6,933 nucleotides of DNA from Firmicutes bacterium UBA3941 (GTDB lineage: Bacteria > Bacillota > Clostridia > Caldicoprobacterales > UBA3941), in NCBI GenBank assembly GCA_002385665.1, contig DGDX01000017.1, forward strand, positions 1 through 6,933. The letters are read 5' to 3'. This document shows positions 6,151-6,933 of the stretch, piece by piece. Each line of letters begins with the position of its first letter. Positions within the stretch are counted from its first letter, which is position 1. The notes under the pieces are model-generated. The model ran no database searches and had not been told where the DNA came from. It worked only from the letters and a program-made list of their open reading frames with translations. A program made the translations under genes and the position numbers.

Positions 6151-6398
6151 ACGCTGTGAAGGGAAGAGTAGATCAAGGGAATCGCTTAAAGAGAGCCGGG
6201 TAGGTGAAAGCCGGTAGCGAGGAATTTGTTCGAAGATGGCCCCGGAGCGGAGGTGCTGAAGTATGAGTAGGCAGCTACGAATGATTTCGTTATTGAATCA
6301 GGCGATGATGGTCGCTTAATGAGGCCTTTTTGTAAAGGCGAATTAGGGTGGTACCGCGAAGGAATGCCCCTCGTCCCTATATGGAACGAGGGGTTTTT
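6151..6398 (+). ncRNA. T-box leader riboswitch sensing uncharged tRNA-Met
   Basis: This is a cis-acting leader that reads the charging state of a tRNA and switches between termination and antitermination of metG. The Stem I features are an AGAGTAGA motif (6165-6172), CGCT/AGCG (6183-6186 / 6216-6219) and a distal CCGG/CCGG stem (6196-6199 / 6211-6214) around GTAGGTGAAAG. The specifier is ATG at 6236-6238, in the usual setting (GAAG before it, GCCCCGGAGC after it). Small hairpins follow at 6277-6290, 6302-6315 and 6324-6339. The conserved T-box AGGGTGGTACCGCG is at 6345-6358, with TGGT at 6349-6352 to pair with the ACCA end of tRNA-Met. The AUG specifier agrees with the metG gene downstream. 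The exact 5' limit of Stem I is approximate. Confidence 0.95.
6367..6398 (+). terminator. Regulated intrinsic terminator of the T-box
   Basis: CCCCTCGT (6367-6374) pairs with ACGAGGGG (6386-6393), followed by TTTTT (6394-6398). CCCT at 6375-6378 lies in the loop side of this hairpin and can instead pair with AGGG (6345-6348) of the T-box to form the antiterminator. Confidence 0.92.
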
Positions 6399-6503
6399 GT
6401 ATTGGATAACGTAATACTGTCACATATTACTGATATGGCAAGACCCTTTAATTAAGCGAAGTTAGTCGTATGTACACGGGATTTTGAGGGATATGCTATG
6501 GAT

Positions 6504-6530
6504 GTGACAACTATAGGACAGAATTATAAT
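6504..6530 (+). promoter_or_regulatory. Possible second metG promoter downstream of the T-box
   Basis: TATAAT (6525-6530) is preceded by GTGACA (6504-6509, 5 of 6 matches to the -35 consensus) with a short 15-bp spacer. A start near 6537 would leave a very short leader ending in AAGG (6541-6544). If active, it would give T-box-independent expression. The short spacer makes this uncertain. Confidence 0.3.
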
Positions 6531-6538
6531 TTGTATAA

Positions 6539-6933
<395 letters not shown>

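Overview
The window looks like a chromosomal segment from a Gram-positive Firmicute, probably a member of the Clostridia. The evidence is a canonical T-box leader in front of a methionyl-tRNA synthetase gene, strong GGAGG-type ribosome binding sites, and frequent ATA and AGG codons. No taxon can be named from sequence alone. All convincing genes are on the + strand, and there are no transposases, phage genes, tRNAs, rRNAs or CRISPR arrays.

Layout: (1) Positions 1-385 are non-coding. They contain a compact 79-bp element (6-84) that can fold into a three-way junction, one copy of a 34-bp repeat (118-151), and a possible folded leader before the first gene. (2) Positions 386-2422 encode a 678-residue glycoside-hydrolase-like protein: TIM barrel, then a beta-galactosidase trimerisation-like domain, then a C-terminal beta domain. 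(3) Positions 2423-2550 carry the second copy of the 34-bp repeat, a TATAAT box and a perfect 7-3-7 palindrome. (4) Positions 2551-3732 encode a class V PLP aminotransferase very like alanine/serine-glyoxylate aminotransferases. (5) A weak intrinsic terminator (3752-3782) is followed by a 708-residue paralogue of the first gene (3818-5944). (6) Positions 5945-6556 are non-coding: a consensus promoter, a T-box with an AUG (Met) specifier and its terminator, then a possible second promoter. (7) Positions 6557-6933 are the start of metG, cut by the window edge.

The three-gene block, hydrolase-like / aminotransferase / hydrolase-like paralogue, is probably one physiological unit. No signal peptide is visible on either hydrolase-like protein, so they are predicted to act in the cytoplasm, perhaps on an imported glycoside whose breakdown yields an amino or keto acid handled by the aminotransferase. 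That link is inference from gene order only. The shared 34-bp repeat before genes 1 and 2 suggests common regulation. The metG unit is separate and is controlled by uncharged tRNA-Met through the T-box.

The least explained items are the three-way-junction element at 6-84, the repeated upstream box, and the pairing of two diverged hydrolase paralogues around an aminotransferase.
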